Shown: in pieces, positions 62,491 through 64,000 of the stretch | How the letters are laid out: each line of letters starts with the position of its first letter | Position numbering within the stretch: the stretch's first letter is position 1 | Assembly (NCBI GenBank): GCA_021783695.1 | Contig: JAJXTO010000005.1 | Span: 43,809-107,808 of the forward strand | Length of the DNA: 64,000 nt | Direction of reading: 5' to 3' | Origin: Pseudomonadota bacterium | GTDB lineage: Bacteria > Pseudomonadota > Gammaproteobacteria > Burkholderiales > Burkholderiaceae_C | Position numbers and translations under genes: made by a program | The notes under the pieces: generated by a model | The model's input: the letters and a program-made list of their open reading frames with translations, nothing else | Database searches by the model: none | Told to the model about the DNA's origin: nothing

Positions 62491-64000
62491 TCACATGCCG
62501 ACGTAATTCGGCCCACCGCCTCCCTCGGGCGCCACCCAGATGATGTTCTGCGTCGGGTCCTTGATGTCGCAGGTCTTGCAGTGCACGCAGTTCTGGGCGT
62601 TGATCTGCAGTCTGTCGGCGCCGTCCGGCCCCTTGATGAACTCATACACCCCGGCCGGGCAGTAGCGCGACTCCGGGCCGCCGTAGGTCTTGAGGTTGAT
62701 CTGCACCGGCACCGAGACATCCTTGAGGGTGAGATGCGGCGGCTGGTTTTCCTCGTGGTTGGTGTTGCTGAGATAGACCGAGCTGAGCCGGTCAAAGGTC
62801 AACACACCGTCGGGCCTGGGATAGTCGATGCGCGGGCAATCGGCAGCCGGTTTGAGCATGGCGTGGTCGGGCACATGGTGGTGTACCGTCCACGGCGGCG
62901 ACTTGATGCCGATGCGTGGCAAAAACCAGCGCTCGATGCCGGTCATCAGCGTGCCCACCAGACGGCCCTTCTTGAACCACTGCTTGAAGTTGCGCGCGGT
63001 CTTGAGCTCGGCGTGCAGCCACGACTGCTCGAAAGCCGCCGGATAGGCTGCAAGCGCATCCTGCGCACGGCCTGCGGCCAGCGCATCCGCAATCGCCTGC
63101 GCCGCCAGCATGCCGGATTTGATCGCGGCATGGCTACCCTTGATGCGCGAGGCGTTGAGAAACCCGGCCTCGCAGCCCACCAGACAGCCGCCGGGAAACA
63201 CCAGCCTGGGCAAGGACAGCAGCCCGCCGGCAGTGATGGTGCGCGCGCCATAGCCCAGCCGTTTGGCACCGTCGAACAGGCCGCGGATCGCCGGGTGGGT
63301 TTTCAGCCGCTGGAACTCCTCGAACGGGCTCAGCCACGGGTTGCTGTAATCCAGCCCGATCACAAAACCAATGGCCACCTTGCGGTCATCGAGGTGGTAG
63401 ATAAAGCCGCCGCCGTAGGTTGCCGGATCGAGCGGCCAACCCGCGGTGTGCAGCACCAGACCAGGCTGATGCTTGTCCGCGGCGACTTCCCAGATTTCCT
63501 TGATGCCCAGGGCGTAGCTCTGCGGGTCGCGGCCGGCGTCGAGCTGGAAATGCGCGATCAACTCCTTGCCGAGCTGCCCGCGCGATCCCTCCGCAAACAC
63601 GGTGTATTTGGCGCGCAGCTCCATGCCCAGTGCGAAATGATCGGTCGGCTCGCCGTCCTTGCCCAGTCCCTGGTTGCCAGTGGCCACACCGCGCACCCGG
63701 CCCTGATCGTCGTACAGCACTCCGGCCGCGGCGAAGCCCGGGAAAATTTCGACGCCCAGTCCCTCGGCCTGCTGCGCCATCCAGCGCACCAGATTGCCCA
63801 GGCTGATGACATAGTTGCCGTGGTTCTTGAAACAGTCGGGCAGAAAGGCGGCAGGCGCCGGCTTGGCGCCCGTGTCGTTCAAGAACAGAAACTGATCGGC
63901 CGTGACCGGCTGGTTCAGCGGCGCGCCCAGAGCCTGCCAGTCCGGGAACAACTCCGTCAGCGCGCCGGGGTCCATGATGGCCCCGGACAGGATATGCGCC
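62491..64000 (-). CDS. Electron transfer flavoprotein-ubiquinone oxidoreductase (cut by window edge)
   Basis: ETF-QO passes electrons from acyl-CoA and other dehydrogenases via ETF to the ubiquinone pool. About 503 C-terminal residues are seen; the N-terminal FAD-binding GxGxxG part lies beyond base 64000. Visible parts are SGAIMDPGALTELFPDW at the edge, FAEGSRGQLGKELI, and GCEAGFLNASRIKGSHAAIK. The 4Fe-4S region has RYCPAGVYEF and NAQNCVHCKTCDIKDPTQ. The stop is at 62491-62493. Confidence 0.95.
   Translation of the reverse strand, partial: AHILSGAIMDPGALTELFPDWQALGAPLNQPVTADQFLFLNDTGAKPAPAAFLPDCFKNHGNYVISLGNLVRWMAQQAEGLGVEIFPGFAAAGVLYDDQGRVRGVATGNQGLGKDGEPTDHFALGMELRAKYTVFAEGSRGQLGKELIAHFQLDAGRDPQSYALGIKEIWEVAADKHQPGLVLHTAGWPLDPATYGGGFIYHLDDRKVAIGFVIGLDYSNPWLSPFEEFQRLKTHPAIRGLFDGAKRLGYGARTITAGGLLSLPRLVFPGGCLVGCEAGFLNASRIKGSHAAIKSGMLAAQAIADALAAGRAQDALAAYPAAFEQSWLHAELKTARNFKQWFKKGRLVGTLMTGIERWFLPRIGIKSPPWTVHHHVPDHAMLKPAADCPRIDYPRPDGVLTFDRLSSVYLSNTNHEENQPPHLTLKDVSVPVQINLKTYGGPESRYCPAGVYEFIKGPDGADRLQINAQNCVHCKTCDIKDPTQNIIWVAPEGGGGPNYVGM

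Overview
The window is GC-rich and about 95% coding. Its gene content points to a betaproteobacterium of the order Burkholderiales: DUF3579 and DUF1841 proteins, a RatA/RnfH pair, uvrB divergent from an aspartate-family aminotransferase, an intracellular PHB depolymerase, a stand-alone RnfB and two Liv-type ABC transporters. A Thiomonas-like organism is my best guess from gene content alone; no rRNA, tRNA or other marker was seen to prove it. I found no CRISPR array, no intact insertion sequence and no convincing tRNA.

Layout. 1-8.7 kb: start of uvrB (cut by the window edge), aminotransferase, phaZ, an rnfB-like ferredoxin, queF, a secreted NHL-repeat protein, then recR, ybaB and dnaX in one direction. 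8.7-9.06 kb: a gene-poor stretch with a perfect hairpin and a possible phage-primase remnant. 9-19.7 kb: housekeeping genes (orn, Ste24-type protease, phhB, rsgA, argF-argD, rpsT, murJ, a DksA-like protein). 19.6-26.4 kb: mobA-moeA, an NCS2 permease, a small unit of membrane protein, winged-helix regulator and lipoprotein behind a striking tandem operator, and upp. 26.6-31.7 kb: a decayed cytochrome c gene followed by a complete five-gene Liv-type ABC transporter. 31.8-36.3 kb: an AT-richer acyltransferase and two GGDEF proteins. 36.3-43.5 kb: an overlapping five-gene operon holding three photolyase/cryptochrome-family proteins, a DUF2256 protein and an SDR, with a pabB-pabC fusion just upstream. 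43.6-50.9 kb: a TonB-dependent receptor with copper-receptor motifs and a second Liv-type transporter. 50.8-64 kb: rnfH-ratA, smpB, nadA-nadC, an FNR-like regulator, a ParA-like ATPase, a nitroreductase, recJ, an alpha/beta hydrolase, a GGDEF-EAL protein and most of ETF-ubiquinone oxidoreductase (cut by the right edge).

The most interesting system is the photolyase operon at 36.3-41.5 kb. All five genes overlap by 4 to 14 bases and so are probably translated together. One protein is a canonical iron-sulfur photolyase with all four cluster cysteines. One is an atypical class I-like photolyase. The third has the FAD-binding domain at its N-terminus and what looks like a degenerate antenna-type alpha/beta domain at its C-terminus, the reverse of the usual order. 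The last gene is an SDR whose catalytic tyrosine is replaced. The fused p-aminobenzoate synthase upstream could feed folate, a known photolyase antenna cofactor. Other notable points are a tandem operator embedded in a sigma70 promoter (23.56-23.60 kb), an FNR-like regulator that has lost one cluster cysteine, and an ABC ATPase whose Walker A lysine is arginine.
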